Source: Microbacterium lacticum
GTDB taxonomy: Bacteria > Actinomycetota > Actinomycetes > Actinomycetales > Microbacteriaceae
DNA length: 64,000 nucleotides
Reading direction: 5' to 3'
NCBI RefSeq assembly: GCF_006716815.1
Contig: NZ_VFPS01000007.1
Coordinates: 1 to 64,000, forward strand
The translations under genes and the position numbers were made by a program. The first letter of the stretch is position 1. Every line of letters begins with the position of its first letter. Shown one piece after another: positions 1 through 6,994 of the stretch. The notes beneath the pieces are model-generated. The model ran no database searches and was not told where the DNA came from. It was given only the letters and a program-made list of their open reading frames with translations.

Positions 1-275
1 CCGGGGTGGAAGCTGGATGCCTCGAGCGCCGCCCCGACCGTCTGCAGCGGCCTCGTGAGGTCGGCGTAGCGGCGGCCGGCGATCGTCGCGGTGCCCGAGG
101 TGGCCGTCACGAGGCCGAGCAGGATGCGCAGGCTCGTCGTCTTTCCGGCGCCGTTGGGGCCGAGGAATCCGGTGACCGTTCCGGGTTCGACGCGGGCGGT
201 GAGTCCGTCGACGGCGGCGACGGATCCGAAGCGCTTCGTCACGTCGGTGAACTCGAGGACATGTCCTTCGGGCAT
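1..275 (-). CDS. ABC transporter ATP-binding protein (N-terminal part, runs off the window)
   Basis: This is the first ~91 residues of an ABC ATPase read on the minus strand from an ATG at 275. The start reads MPEGHVLEFTDVTKRFG, followed by a Walker A motif GPNGAGKTT, and then the typical LRILLGL..TSGTATIAGRRY segment. This pattern belongs to the DrrA/CcmA-like family of ATPases that pair with a separate ABC-2 membrane subunit and drive export of drugs or lipids. Walker B and the signature motif lie beyond the left edge, so substrate and partner cannot be judged. It is divergent from the hydrolase at 390. The ATPase assignment is firm; the transported substrate is unknown. Confidence 0.93.
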   Translation of the reverse strand, partial: MPEGHVLEFTDVTKRFGSVAAVDGLTARVEPGTVTGFLGPNGAGKTTSLRILLGLVTATSGTATIAGRRYADLTRPLQTVGAALEASSFHP

Positions 276-389
276 GGGGGGCCTCTCGTCGGTGGGGGCG
301 GTGAGTCCATCCTGGCCGAAAAAGGCCCCGGACCGGGGGATGCCGCGCCCATCCGGGGCGGAGAGGCCACCGCGGGTAACGTGGGGCGG

Positions 390-1481
390 GTGAGCACCCT
401 CGACGTCACCGCGCCCGAGCCGACCGTCCTCGCGCGCGCCGAGCGCGGCGTCGGGCACCTGACCCTCAACCGTCCGCGGGCGATCAACGCGCTCGACCTC
501 GACATGATCCTGCAACTGAGCGCGGCGCTGGATGCCTGGGAGCACGACCCCGACATCGACGTCGTGCTGCTCGACGGCGCCGGCGAGCGGGGCCTGTGCG
601 CCGGCGGCGACGTGCGCGGCCTGCGCGAGCAGATCGTCGAGGGCCGGGGGAGCGAGGTCGCGGTGTTCTTCCGCACCGAGTACGCGCTGAACGCCCGCAT
701 CGCCGAGTACCCGAAGCCGATCGTCGCGATCGCCGACGGCGTCACGATGGGCGGCGGCATCGGCCTCGCCGGCCACGCCGCGGTGCGGGTGGTGACCGAG
801 CGCTCGCGCCTGGCCATGCCCGAGACCCGCATCGGCTTCACCCCCGACGTGGGCGGCTCGTGGCTGCTCGGGCGGGCGCCTGGCCGCACGGGGGAGTACC
901 TCGCCCTCACCGGCGGCACGATGGATGCCTCCGACGCGATCTACGCCGGCTTCGCCGACGCGCTCGTGCCGAGCGACCGGCTCACCGACCTGTGCGATGC
1001 GCTGCTCACCCGCGCCGACCCCGCGACGCCCGCCGAACTGGTGCTCCTGTTCGACGAGACGCCCGCGCCCTCGCGCCTCGCCGCGGCCCGACCGTGGATC
1101 GACGACGCGTTCTCCGCCGACACCGTCGCCGAGATCGTCGCGCGCCTGCGCGCGCGGCCCGAGGCCGAGGCATCCACGACCGCCGACACGCTCGAGGAGC
1201 TCTCGCCGACGGCGCTGACCGTGACCCTCGCGGCCGTCCGCGCCGCGCGCGAGCTGCCCGACCTGCGCGCCGCGCTCGCGCAGGAGTACGGCCTCGTGCT
1301 GTGGTTCGCCGGCACCCAGTCCGACCTCGTCGAGGGCATCCGCGCGCAACTGGTGGACAAGGACCGCGACCCGCACTGGAACCCGAGCACCCTGGATGCC
1401 GTGGCGCCGGACCTCGCCGCCGACGCGCTCGCCGCGGCGCCGACCGACCCGCTCTGGGGCGTCGACCGGGACGCGGACTGA
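390..1481 (+). CDS. 3-hydroxyisobutyryl-CoA hydrolase / enoyl-CoA hydratase-family protein
   Basis: A 363-residue crotonase-fold protein of the ECH_2 type, the usual length for 3-hydroxyisobutyryl-CoA hydrolase, a valine-catabolism enzyme that releases CoA from 3-hydroxyisobutyryl-CoA in the cytoplasm. Visible motifs are LCAGGDVRGL near residue 72 (oxyanion-hole loop), YPKPIVAIADGVTMGGGIGL, and MPETRIGFTPDVGGSWLL with the expected glutamate at about residue 145. The open frame extends far upstream, but I chose the GTG at 390: a -10-like TAACGT at 377-382 sits 7 nt before it and no Shine-Dalgarno is present, so the message is probably leaderless. Another acyl-CoA specificity within the superfamily cannot be excluded. 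Confidence 0.88.
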   Translation: MSTLDVTAPEPTVLARAERGVGHLTLNRPRAINALDLDMILQLSAALDAWEHDPDIDVVLLDGAGERGLCAGGDVRGLREQIVEGRGSEVAVFFRTEYALNARIAEYPKPIVAIADGVTMGGGIGLAGHAAVRVVTERSRLAMPETRIGFTPDVGGSWLLGRAPGRTGEYLALTGGTMDASDAIYAGFADALVPSDRLTDLCDALLTRADPATPAELVLLFDETPAPSRLAAARPWIDDAFSADTVAEIVARLRARPEAEASTTADTLEELSPTALTVTLAAVRAARELPDLRAALAQEYGLVLWFAGTQSDLVEGIRAQLVDKDRDPHWNPSTLDAVAPDLAADALAAAPTDPLWGVDRDAD

Positions 1482-1510
1482 GCGGGGATCGAGCGCCGGG
1501 TGGGAACGCG

Positions 1511-2194
1511 ATGAGCGAGGGAACGGGCCGTCGCGCACGGCGCTGGTCGATCGGCACGGCCGTCGACCAGTTCTTCTTCGTCTTCGCGGGGCTCGCGGCG
1601 ATCTGGCTCGCCTACCTCAGCTTCACCGAGACGTTCGCGATCGGGTGGTGGGGCATCGCTGCGGGCATCGTCTTCTGGGTGCTGCTGGCCTACCTCGTGC
1701 TGCCGCGGCTGCACCGCATCCTCACGACGATCTACGTGCCCGACTACTTCATCGGCCGCGCACGCACGAGCGACGGGCTGCTCGGCGACCCCATCAACCT
1801 CGCCTCCATGGGCGAGGCCGACCAGGTGCGCGCGGCGCTGGCGCGCGCGGGCTGGGTGCGCGCCGACCCGGTGACCGTCGGCACGTCGTGGCGCATCGTC
1901 TCCTCGACCCTCCGCCGCCGCAGCTACGACGAGGCGCCGGTGAGCCCGCTCTTCCTCTTCGGGCGGCAGCAGGACTTCGCCTACCAGCAGGAGGTCGACG
2001 GCAGCCCCGAGAAGCGTCACCACGTGCGCTTCTGGCGGTGCCCGGACGGCTGGCTGCTGCCGGGCGGCCGGCGGGTCGACTGGCTCGCGGCGGGCACGTT
2101 CGACACGTCGGTCGGGTCATCGCTGTGCGGCGGCGACTCGATCCGCACCGACGGCGACCTGCCGATCGTCGACGTGCGGCAGGTGACGGCATGA
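1511..2194 (+). CDS. LssY C-terminal domain membrane protein
   Basis: A 227-residue protein with two membrane segments near the N-terminus (about residues 20-75, FFFVFAGLAAIWLAYLSF and the following WWGIAAGIVFWVLLAYLVL), then a soluble domain matching the LssY_C family: DPINLASMG, a region around GWVRADPVT, FLFGRQQDFAYQQE and HHVRFWRCPDGW. LssY_C domains occur alone or behind PAP2 phosphatase domains; their biochemical role is not settled. No catalytic residues are recognisable here. The gene overlaps the next one by 4 bp (ATGA), suggesting translational coupling and a shared role at the membrane. Confidence 0.8.
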   Translation: MSEGTGRRARRWSIGTAVDQFFFVFAGLAAIWLAYLSFTETFAIGWWGIAAGIVFWVLLAYLVLPRLHRILTTIYVPDYFIGRARTSDGLLGDPINLASMGEADQVRAALARAGWVRADPVTVGTSWRIVSSTLRRRSYDEAPVSPLFLFGRQQDFAYQQEVDGSPEKRHHVRFWRCPDGWLLPGGRRVDWLAAGTFDTSVGSSLCGGDSIRTDGDLPIVDVRQVTA

Positions 2195-2604
2195 GTGCGG
2201 ATGACGTGGGCGCGGGCGCGCTCGTCAGCGTGTTGACGATGCTCGACGTGGCGCTGCACTGGCGCACCTACCTCGAGGGCCTCAGCCGCGACATCGACGG
2301 GCTCAGCCCCACCGCCGACGTGTACGACGCGTCGCTCTGGGTCGTGCTCGTCGGGTTGGGCGTCGTCACGGTGATCGAGTTGGTGTGCGGCATCCTCATC
2401 TTCCGCGGCAGCAACGCGGCGCGGGTGCTCGTCATGGTCGTCACGGCGATCTCGATCTCGACGGCGTTCGTCAGCTGGTGGGCGCGCGATCAGGAGATCA
2501 CGCTGCAGACGACGCTCCTCTCGCTCGCCGTCGACATCCTGGTCCTGCTGGCGCTGTCGAGCCGCAGCGCTGCCGCCTATGCCCGCCGCGCCGAGAAGCA
2601 CTGA
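2191..2604 (+). CDS. Small membrane protein of unknown function
   Basis: A 137-residue hydrophobic protein with about four predicted membrane segments (GALVSVLTMLDVALHW, LWVVLVGLGVVTVIELVCGILIF, ARVLVMVVTAISISTAFVSW and LLSLAVDILVLLALS). I do not recognise a named family. It starts with an ATG that overlaps the stop codon of the LssY_C gene by 4 bp and ends 8 bp before the J-domain gene, so the three genes probably form one transcript. The C-terminus (AAAYARRAEKH) is positively charged and likely cytoplasmic. The gene call is firm because of the coupled start and strong codon bias; the function is unknown. Confidence 0.75.
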   Translation: MSADDVGAGALVSVLTMLDVALHWRTYLEGLSRDIDGLSPTADVYDASLWVVLVGLGVVTVIELVCGILIFRGSNAARVLVMVVTAISISTAFVSWWARDQEITLQTTLLSLAVDILVLLALSSRSAAAYARRAEKH

Positions 2605-2612
2605 GGCCCGCC

Positions 2613-3590
2613 ATGTTCGACAGTCCGCTCTCCGCCTCGGCCTACGAGGTGCTGCAGATCGATGCGGATGCCTCGCACGAGGATCTCCGCAAGGCGTATC
2701 GGCTGCGCCTGCGTCAGACGCATCCCGACACCGGGGGCGACGCCGTCGTGTTCGTGCAGGTGCAGCGGGCGTGGGAGCTCGTCGGCACGGTCGAGGCGCG
2801 CGCCGCCTACGACCGCGGGCACGGGTTCGCCGACGCGCGGTATGCGCCGGACGGTGCGGGGGGCGCGGGTGGTGCCGGTGCGGGGGGCGCCGGTGGTGCC
2901 GGTGCGGATGCCTCGTCCGGCTGGCGGCCTCGCCCCGCCGACACGCGTCCGCGGGCACGATCGTTCGGCCACCCGGGCGGGTGGCGCCGGGAACGCTACC
3001 TGACCCTCATGCGCGAGTGGGCGGGCCGCGGGACCGAGCTCGCCGACCCGTACGACCCGGCGCTCGTGCGCACGGCGCCGCGCGAGCTGAAGCGGCTGCT
3101 CGCCGACGCGCTCGCCGAAGAGGCATCCGCGCGCATCATCGCCGACCTCGGCATGGGCTATACGGTCTGGCACGACGTCGCCGCCGACCCGCGCGATGCG
3201 GCGCTCAAGCTCGATCACATCGTGCTCGGTCCGAGCGGGCTCTACGCGGTGCTCAGCGAGGACTTCGGCGGGCCCGCGCGGGTGCGCCGCGGCGAACTGA
3301 TCGGCGACGGGGTGACCGGCGCGCCCATCGGCGACCTGGTTGCCGCGACCCGCGCCGTCGCGCGCGCCGCGCGGGTGCGCTTCAGCGGCGTGGTCGTCGT
3401 GCTCCCCGACGAAGACCTCGCGACCGCGATCGACGAGATCGGCAAGATGCGCGGTCAGCCCGTCGCGATCGTGCGGCGCTCAGCCCTGTCGACGGTGCTG
3501 CGACGCGGCCTCACCGGCGCGCGCGACATCGGCGGCAACGAGCTGTTCGACGTGCGCACCCGGCTGCAGTCGGTCGTGCGTTTCGTCTGA
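2613..3590 (+). CDS. J-domain protein with NERD-like C-terminal domain
   Basis: A 325-residue protein. Residues 8-70 form a J domain (YEVLQIDADASHEDLRKAYR with the diagnostic HPDTGG tripeptide region), which stimulates Hsp70/DnaK ATPase. A Gly/Ala linker around residues 80-100 is encoded by a 24-bp tandem repeat. The C-terminal part (about residues 130-325) contains LDHIVLGPSGLYAVLSEDFGG and a later VVVLPDEDLA segment resembling a NERD (nuclease-related) domain, although the usual E-x-K is not obvious. There are no zinc fingers, so this is not canonical DnaJ. It may recruit DnaK to a nucleic-acid or membrane client. The J domain is firm; the NERD call is tentative. Confidence 0.82.
   Translation: MFDSPLSASAYEVLQIDADASHEDLRKAYRLRLRQTHPDTGGDAVVFVQVQRAWELVGTVEARAAYDRGHGFADARYAPDGAGGAGGAGAGGAGGAGADASSGWRPRPADTRPRARSFGHPGGWRRERYLTLMREWAGRGTELADPYDPALVRTAPRELKRLLADALAEEASARIIADLGMGYTVWHDVAADPRDAALKLDHIVLGPSGLYAVLSEDFGGPARVRRGELIGDGVTGAPIGDLVAATRAVARAARVRFSGVVVVLPDEDLATAIDEIGKMRGQPVAIVRRSALSTVLRRGLTGARDIGGNELFDVRTRLQSVVRFV
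2853..2907 (+). repeat. 24-bp in-frame tandem repeat in the J-domain gene
   Basis: Two and a bit copies of a 24-bp unit beginning GGTGCGGGGGGCG start at 2853, 2877 and 2901. They encode the Gly/Ala linker between the J domain and the C-terminal domain. The unit is a multiple of three, so copy-number changes would not break the frame. Confidence 0.85.
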
Positions 3591-3611
3591 GAGGACGCCC
3601 CGGCGGCCGGG

Positions 3612-4343
3612 TCACACCGCGGGCGGCGCCAGCAGCCGGTCGAGCAGTGCGAGAGCGGCCTCGTGGTCGACGCTCGCGTCGAGCAGCCACTGCGTCTGCA
3701 GTCCGTCGGAGGCCGCGATGACGAGCGCCGCGACGAGCGCGGGGTCGAGGTCGGCGCGGAGAGATCCGGACGCCTGCAGCGCGCGCACCCGCGCGGCGAG
3801 CTCGTCGCGCAGGCGCGAGAAGCGGTCGGTCGCGAAGGCCTGCGCCGCGGGGTGCGCGCCGTCGAGAGCCGACGCGACGAGCGTCGAGTACAGCTGCACC
3901 ATGCCCGGGATCTCACGGTTCTCGGCCGCCGAGATCCGCATCGCCTCCGCAGGGCTGATCAGCGCGTCCGCGTCGCCGGCCCTCCCAGCATCGTCGGCCG
4001 GATCGGCGCCGCCGCGCGTGTCGTCGGCCGGATCGCCGCCGCGTCCATCGGCGCCGCCACGCGGATCGGCGCCCCCGTCGTTGTCGCGGCTGGCAGCCGC
4101 CTCCTCGAGGCGCTGCGCCGACTCGCGATACACCGCGACGAGCAGTTCGTCGAGCGAGCCGAAGTAGTGGGTGAGCGCCGCGTGCGTGACCCCGACCTCC
4201 TGCGCGATCGCGCGCAGGCTCGTGCGGCTGCCGCCCCGCTGGGCGAACACCTCGATCGCCCGGTCGAGGATCTCCTGCCGCCGGGCGACGCCCTTCGCGT
4301 ACGTCCCGCGGGAGCGCGGGGTCTCGGCGCCGGAGGGACTCAT
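3612..4343 (-). CDS. TetR/AcrR-family transcriptional repressor
   Basis: A 243-residue regulator. Residues 15-65 carry the TetR helix-turn-helix (RRQEILDRAIEVFAQRG, SRTSLRAIAQEVGVTHAALTHYFGS, LDELLVAVY). The C-terminal region (LDPALVAALVIAASDGLQTQWLLD) is a ligand-binding domain typical of BetI/PsrA-like members. Between the two lies an unusual Asp/Gly-rich stretch of about 35 residues encoded by a tandem repeat. The ATG at 4343 is preceded at 6 nt by TAGGCT, so the message is probably leaderless. An inverted repeat at 4370-4387 lies over the presumed -35 boxes of this gene and of the divergent yaeQ-like gene. This suggests autoregulation and control of the neighbour; the ligand is unknown. 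Confidence 0.92.
   Translation of the reverse strand: MSPSGAETPRSRGTYAKGVARRQEILDRAIEVFAQRGGSRTSLRAIAQEVGVTHAALTHYFGSLDELLVAVYRESAQRLEEAAASRDNDGGADPRGGADGRGGDPADDTRGGADPADDAGRAGDADALISPAEAMRISAAENREIPGMVQLYSTLVASALDGAHPAAQAFATDRFSRLRDELAARVRALQASGSLRADLDPALVAALVIAASDGLQTQWLLDASVDHEAALALLDRLLAPPAV
3991..4035 (+). repeat. 30-bp direct repeat inside the TetR-family gene
   Basis: The word TCGTCGGCCGGATCG occurs at 3991-4005 and again at 4021-4035, a 30-bp period, with a degenerate continuation to about 4085. It encodes the Asp/Gly-rich insert between the DNA-binding and ligand-binding domains of the repressor. Insertion here is unusual for the TetR fold. Confidence 0.8.
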
Positions 4344-4349
4344 GCGCAG

Positions 4350-4415
4350 AGCCTATCGGCGGGCTCGAAAACCTCCAAGCGGAGGTTCTGCGTGGCATCC
4401 GTGCCCGGTTAGGCT
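4350..4415. promoter_or_regulatory. Divergent leaderless promoters and operator between tetR-like and yaeQ-like genes
   Basis: The inverted repeat AACCTCC-AAGC-GGAGGTT occupies 4370-4387. On the minus strand TAGGCT (4350-4355) lies 6 nt before the repressor ATG, and its -35 position (about 4373-4378) falls inside the repeat. On the plus strand TAGGCT (4410-4415) lies 6 nt before the ATG at 4422, and its -35 position (about 4386-4391) touches the right half. One bound repressor dimer could therefore shut both promoters. The repeat and -10 boxes are seen directly; binding is inferred. Confidence 0.75.
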
Positions 4416-4421
4416 CGGAGC

Positions 4422-4961
4422 ATGGCGATCGGCGTTGTGATGCACACCTTCGACGTGCAGCTGGCCGATCTCGACCGCGGCGTCTACGACGACCTGACCC
4501 TGCGCCTCGCGCAGCACCCGTCGGAGACGGCGGCGTTCATGGTCACGCGGCTCCTCGCCTACTGCCTCGAGTACGCCGAGGGCATCGCGTTCAGCGAGGG
4601 CGTCGCCGCGACGAACGCGCCGGCGGTGCTCGTGCGCGATGCGACCGGCGCGCAGACCGCGTGGATCGAGGTCGGCGCCCCCGACGCCGAGCGGCTGCAC
4701 TACGGCAGCAAGCTCACCGGCCACGTCGCCGTCTACACGCACCGCGACCCGGCGCGGGTGCTGCCGCAGTGGGCGGGCAAGAAGATCCACGACGCCGAGA
4801 ACATCGCGCTCACCTCCTTCGACCCCGGGTTCGTGGATGCCGTGGCCGACGCGATCGAGCGCCGCAACACGGTCGCCCTGTCGGTGACCGAGGGGCAGCT
4901 CTACCTCGACGTGAACGGCACGAGCCTCACCTCGACACTGCACCGGCACCCGATCGCCTGA
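4422..4961 (+). CDS. yaeQ: YaeQ-family protein
   Basis: A 179-residue protein matching YaeQ along its whole length: an opening TFDVQLADLDRGVYDDLTL, the hallmark HPSETAAFMVTRLLAYCLEY, an acidic FSEGVAATNAPAVLV region, and WIEVGAPDAERLHYGS. The family has a PD-(D/E)xK nuclease-like fold but no proven nuclease activity; in enterobacteria it was linked to suppression of an rfaH defect. The ATG has a TAGGCT -10 box 6 nt upstream and no ribosome binding site, which predicts leaderless expression. The divergent TetR-type gene and shared operator suggest it is repressed until a ligand appears. The family call is firm; the function is unknown. Confidence 0.88.
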   Translation: MAIGVVMHTFDVQLADLDRGVYDDLTLRLAQHPSETAAFMVTRLLAYCLEYAEGIAFSEGVAATNAPAVLVRDATGAQTAWIEVGAPDAERLHYGSKLTGHVAVYTHRDPARVLPQWAGKKIHDAENIALTSFDPGFVDAVADAIERRNTVALSVTEGQLYLDVNGTSLTSTLHRHPIA

Positions 4962-5010
4962 GCCGGCGCGACCGCTCCCGATCCGCCCCGCACCGCCGCC
5001 GCGGACGACG

Positions 5011-5044
5011 AAGGCCCCGCCGGGCGGATGCTCGGCGGGGCCTT
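5011..5044. terminator. Bidirectional hairpin terminator
   Basis: A perfect 12-bp stem AAGGCCCCGCCG (5011-5022) pairs with CGGCGGGGCCTT (5033-5044) around a 10-nt loop. It lies between two convergent genes, the yaeQ-like gene ending at 4961 and the broken gene ending at 5058. The A/T bases at the outer ends would give a short U tract in each direction. Confidence 0.85.
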
Positions 5045-5057
5045 CGAGGCGTGGGTC

Positions 5058-5464
5058 TTACGTGTCGTCGCCGTGGTGGAACGTGGCCTTCAGCTTGTCG
5101 AGACGCTCTTCGCGCGAGGCCTTGCGCTCTTCGTGACGCTCCTCCTTGAGGACCTTGTGCGCGGCGCGCGAGGCCTCCTCCGCGGCATCCTGCTGCGCGT
5201 CGAGCGCATCGAGCACCTCGTCGAGCGTCCAGCGCACGACCGTTCCGCCGCGCTCGGCAACCGCGTTGTTGAGGATCGAGACGTCCTCCTCGACCGTCTC
5301 GGCGATAATCGCGTTCGTTCCCGGGGGAACCGTCTCGGCGAACTGCGACAGCACGTCGTCGCCCTTGTCGAGGCGCGATCCGTCGACGAGCGCGCCGCCG
5401 AGCGTGCCGATCAGCGAGCCGCCGATCGTCGCCGTGCCGCCCTCACAACGACGTTCTCAGACAT
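5058..5464 (-). pseudogene. Broken DUF1269-like stress/membrane protein gene (internal deletion with frameshift)
   Basis: On the minus strand a start region with a good ribosome binding site (GAGG) encodes MSENVVV from the ATG at 5464, then shifts frame and stops at 5411. In another frame, entered without any start codon, sequence continues as EGGTATIGGSLIGTLGGALVDG and then a long, well-formed C-terminal part to 5058: ETVPPGTNAIIAETVEED and a charged coiled-coil tail rich in EERHEERKASREER. This layout (short N-terminal strand, Gly-rich helix, coiled-coil tail) resembles DUF1269-type proteins. The N-terminal ferredoxin-like half seems to be missing at the junction near 5440. A GTG at 5354 could start a truncated 98-residue product. 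Family assignment is moderate; the break is seen directly. Confidence 0.65.
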
Positions 5465-5615
5465 GTGGTTCCTCGATTCTGGATCGGACGGCGCTCCGCT
5501 CATCGGAGCCGCCGGTCCCCAGCCTTGCCCCGTTCGGGTGCTCTGCGAAAGGGGTGGTGTGTGAACTCTCGGCGGACGCAGAAGAGCCGCTGGGCGCGGT
5601 GCGAGGATGGATGCC

Positions 5616-6305
5616 ATGTCCACCTACGTCCTCACGGGGGCCGGCTCGGGGATCGGCCGGCTCGTCGCCGAGCGGCTGCACGCCCGCGGCGACACCCTGA
5701 TCCTCATCGCCCGCGACGACCGCCGCGCCGCCGACCTCACCGCCGCGTTCCCGGGTGCCGTCGCCGTCGCGAGCGACCTGGCTGACCCCACCGCCCTCGC
5801 GGACGCCGTCGCCGCCGCGCTGCCGGAGGCGATCGACGGCATCGTGCACGCCGCCGGCATCGTCGAGCTCGGCACCGTCGCCGAGCTGCCGGTGGATGCC
5901 TGGACGAGCCAGCTGACGGTCAACCTCGTCGCCCCCGCCGAGCTGACACGGCTCCTCCTACCGCGCGTCCGCGCCGCGCGCGGGCAGATCGTGTTCGTCA
6001 ACTCGGGCGCGGGGCTCACCGCGCACGCGGGATGGGCCGCGTACGCGGCATCCAAGCACGGCCTCAAGGCGCTCGCCGATGCCCTCCGCAGCGAGGAGGC
6101 GGAGCACAGCGTGCGGGTGACGACCGTCTACCCCGGCCGCACCGCCACCCCCATGCAGGAGACCGTGCACGCGCAGGAGGGCGCCGCCTACGACCCCGAC
6201 CGCTGGATCGACCCGGAGTCGGTGGCGACCGTCATCCTCACCGCGCTCGACCTGCCGCGCGACGCCGTGATCTCCGACCTCACGGTGCGCCCCGGCCCGC
6301 GATGA
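5616..6305 (+). CDS. Short-chain dehydrogenase/reductase (SDR) family oxidoreductase
   Basis: A 229-residue NAD(P)-dependent SDR. The nucleotide-binding motif TGAGSGIG lies at about residues 6-13, HAAG (the NNAG equivalent) near residue 75, and the catalytic pair appears as S in FVNSGAGL and YAASK (Y-x-x-x-K). The end (RWIDPESVATVILTALDLP) is typical of short classical SDRs in Actinobacteria. I chose the second ATG at 5616 over 5607 because GAGG at 5603-5606 would be correctly spaced (9 nt) only for 5616. It overlaps the next gene by 4 bp. The substrate cannot be inferred. Confidence 0.87.
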   Translation: MSTYVLTGAGSGIGRLVAERLHARGDTLILIARDDRRAADLTAAFPGAVAVASDLADPTALADAVAAALPEAIDGIVHAAGIVELGTVAELPVDAWTSQLTVNLVAPAELTRLLLPRVRAARGQIVFVNSGAGLTAHAGWAAYAASKHGLKALADALRSEEAEHSVRVTTVYPGRTATPMQETVHAQEGAAYDPDRWIDPESVATVILTALDLPRDAVISDLTVRPGPR

Positions 6306-6817
6306 GCGGTGCGGCGGGCGAGACCGACGCCGCAGGTGAGAACGGCGAGCGTCCGACGATCGACGCCCTGCTCGAGGACGCGCGGCGACGGCTCGCCGGG
6401 TCGCCGCGCGAGCGGCGGGGCGACTGGGTGCAGGCGCGCCGGCTGCTCGGATTCGGGCGCGCGCCGCGCATCGTGCCCGTCGGAGACGTGTGGCACGTGG
6501 GCGTGCTGCTGATCGCGGATGCCGAGGTCTACGCCACGGGCGAGGTGCTGCGCGCCCGCACCGAGGCGCCGCGTGGCTACACCGCCGAGGCCCAGCGCGA
6601 GCGGTCGGAGCGCGCTGCCGCGGCGGCCCGCGGCGGGTTCGCCGACGGAGAGGTGGTGCATCTCGGAGCGGAGCCGCTCGACCTCGGGGCACTCCGGCGG
6701 GGCGAGGCATCCGGCCCGCTCTCGGTGGTCGCGGGTGTCGTGCACGTGCGCTGGAGCGCGTCGGGCGCCCCGCGCCCGCTCGCGGACTACCTCGACGAGC
6801 AGCTCGCGCTGCGCTGA
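6302..6817 (+). CDS. Conserved hypothetical protein coupled to the SDR
   Basis: A 171-residue soluble protein whose ATG overlaps the stop of the SDR gene (ATGA). It contains a well-conserved-looking core (RRGDWVQARRLLGFGRAPRIVPVGDVWHVG, then LLIADAEVYATGEVLRARTEAPRGYTAEAQRERSERAAAAARGGF), followed by EVVHLGAEPLDLGALR. I know of no functional assignment I would rely on; similar actinobacterial proteins are sometimes labelled glutaminase on weak grounds. No signal peptide or membrane segment is visible. Translational coupling with the SDR suggests co-expression. The gene is certain from codon use; the function is unknown. Confidence 0.72.
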   Translation: MSGAAGETDAAGENGERPTIDALLEDARRRLAGSPRERRGDWVQARRLLGFGRAPRIVPVGDVWHVGVLLIADAEVYATGEVLRARTEAPRGYTAEAQRERSERAAAAARGGFADGEVVHLGAEPLDLGALRRGEASGPLSVVAGVVHVRWSASGAPRPLADYLDEQLALR

Positions 6818-6914
6818 GTGCGCGGAGCGTGCCGGCTGCGCCGAATCGCATAGCAAGCGATGGGCCCCCTCGTCCAGCCCCGCCGCACGATATCCCCGGG
6901 GCGAGGCGAGAGCC

Positions 6915-6949
6915 TAGGCTGATGTCGTCCGCCGGTGAATCCGGCGGAC
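6915..6949 (+). promoter_or_regulatory. Putative glgX promoter -10 and 5' hairpin
   Basis: TAGGCT at 6915-6920 is a good actinobacterial -10 box. A hairpin GTCCGCCGG (6927-6935) pairs with CCGGCGGAC (6941-6949) around a 5-nt loop, exactly where the transcript should begin. This would leave a 5' untranslated region of about 68 nt ending in AGGGGAG upstream of the glgX ATG. A 5' hairpin can stabilise a message; that role is inferred. Confidence 0.55.
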
Positions 6950-6994
6950 TGATCGATCAGCGTCATCCAGTGTCTTCGACCAGGGGAGTCTCGC

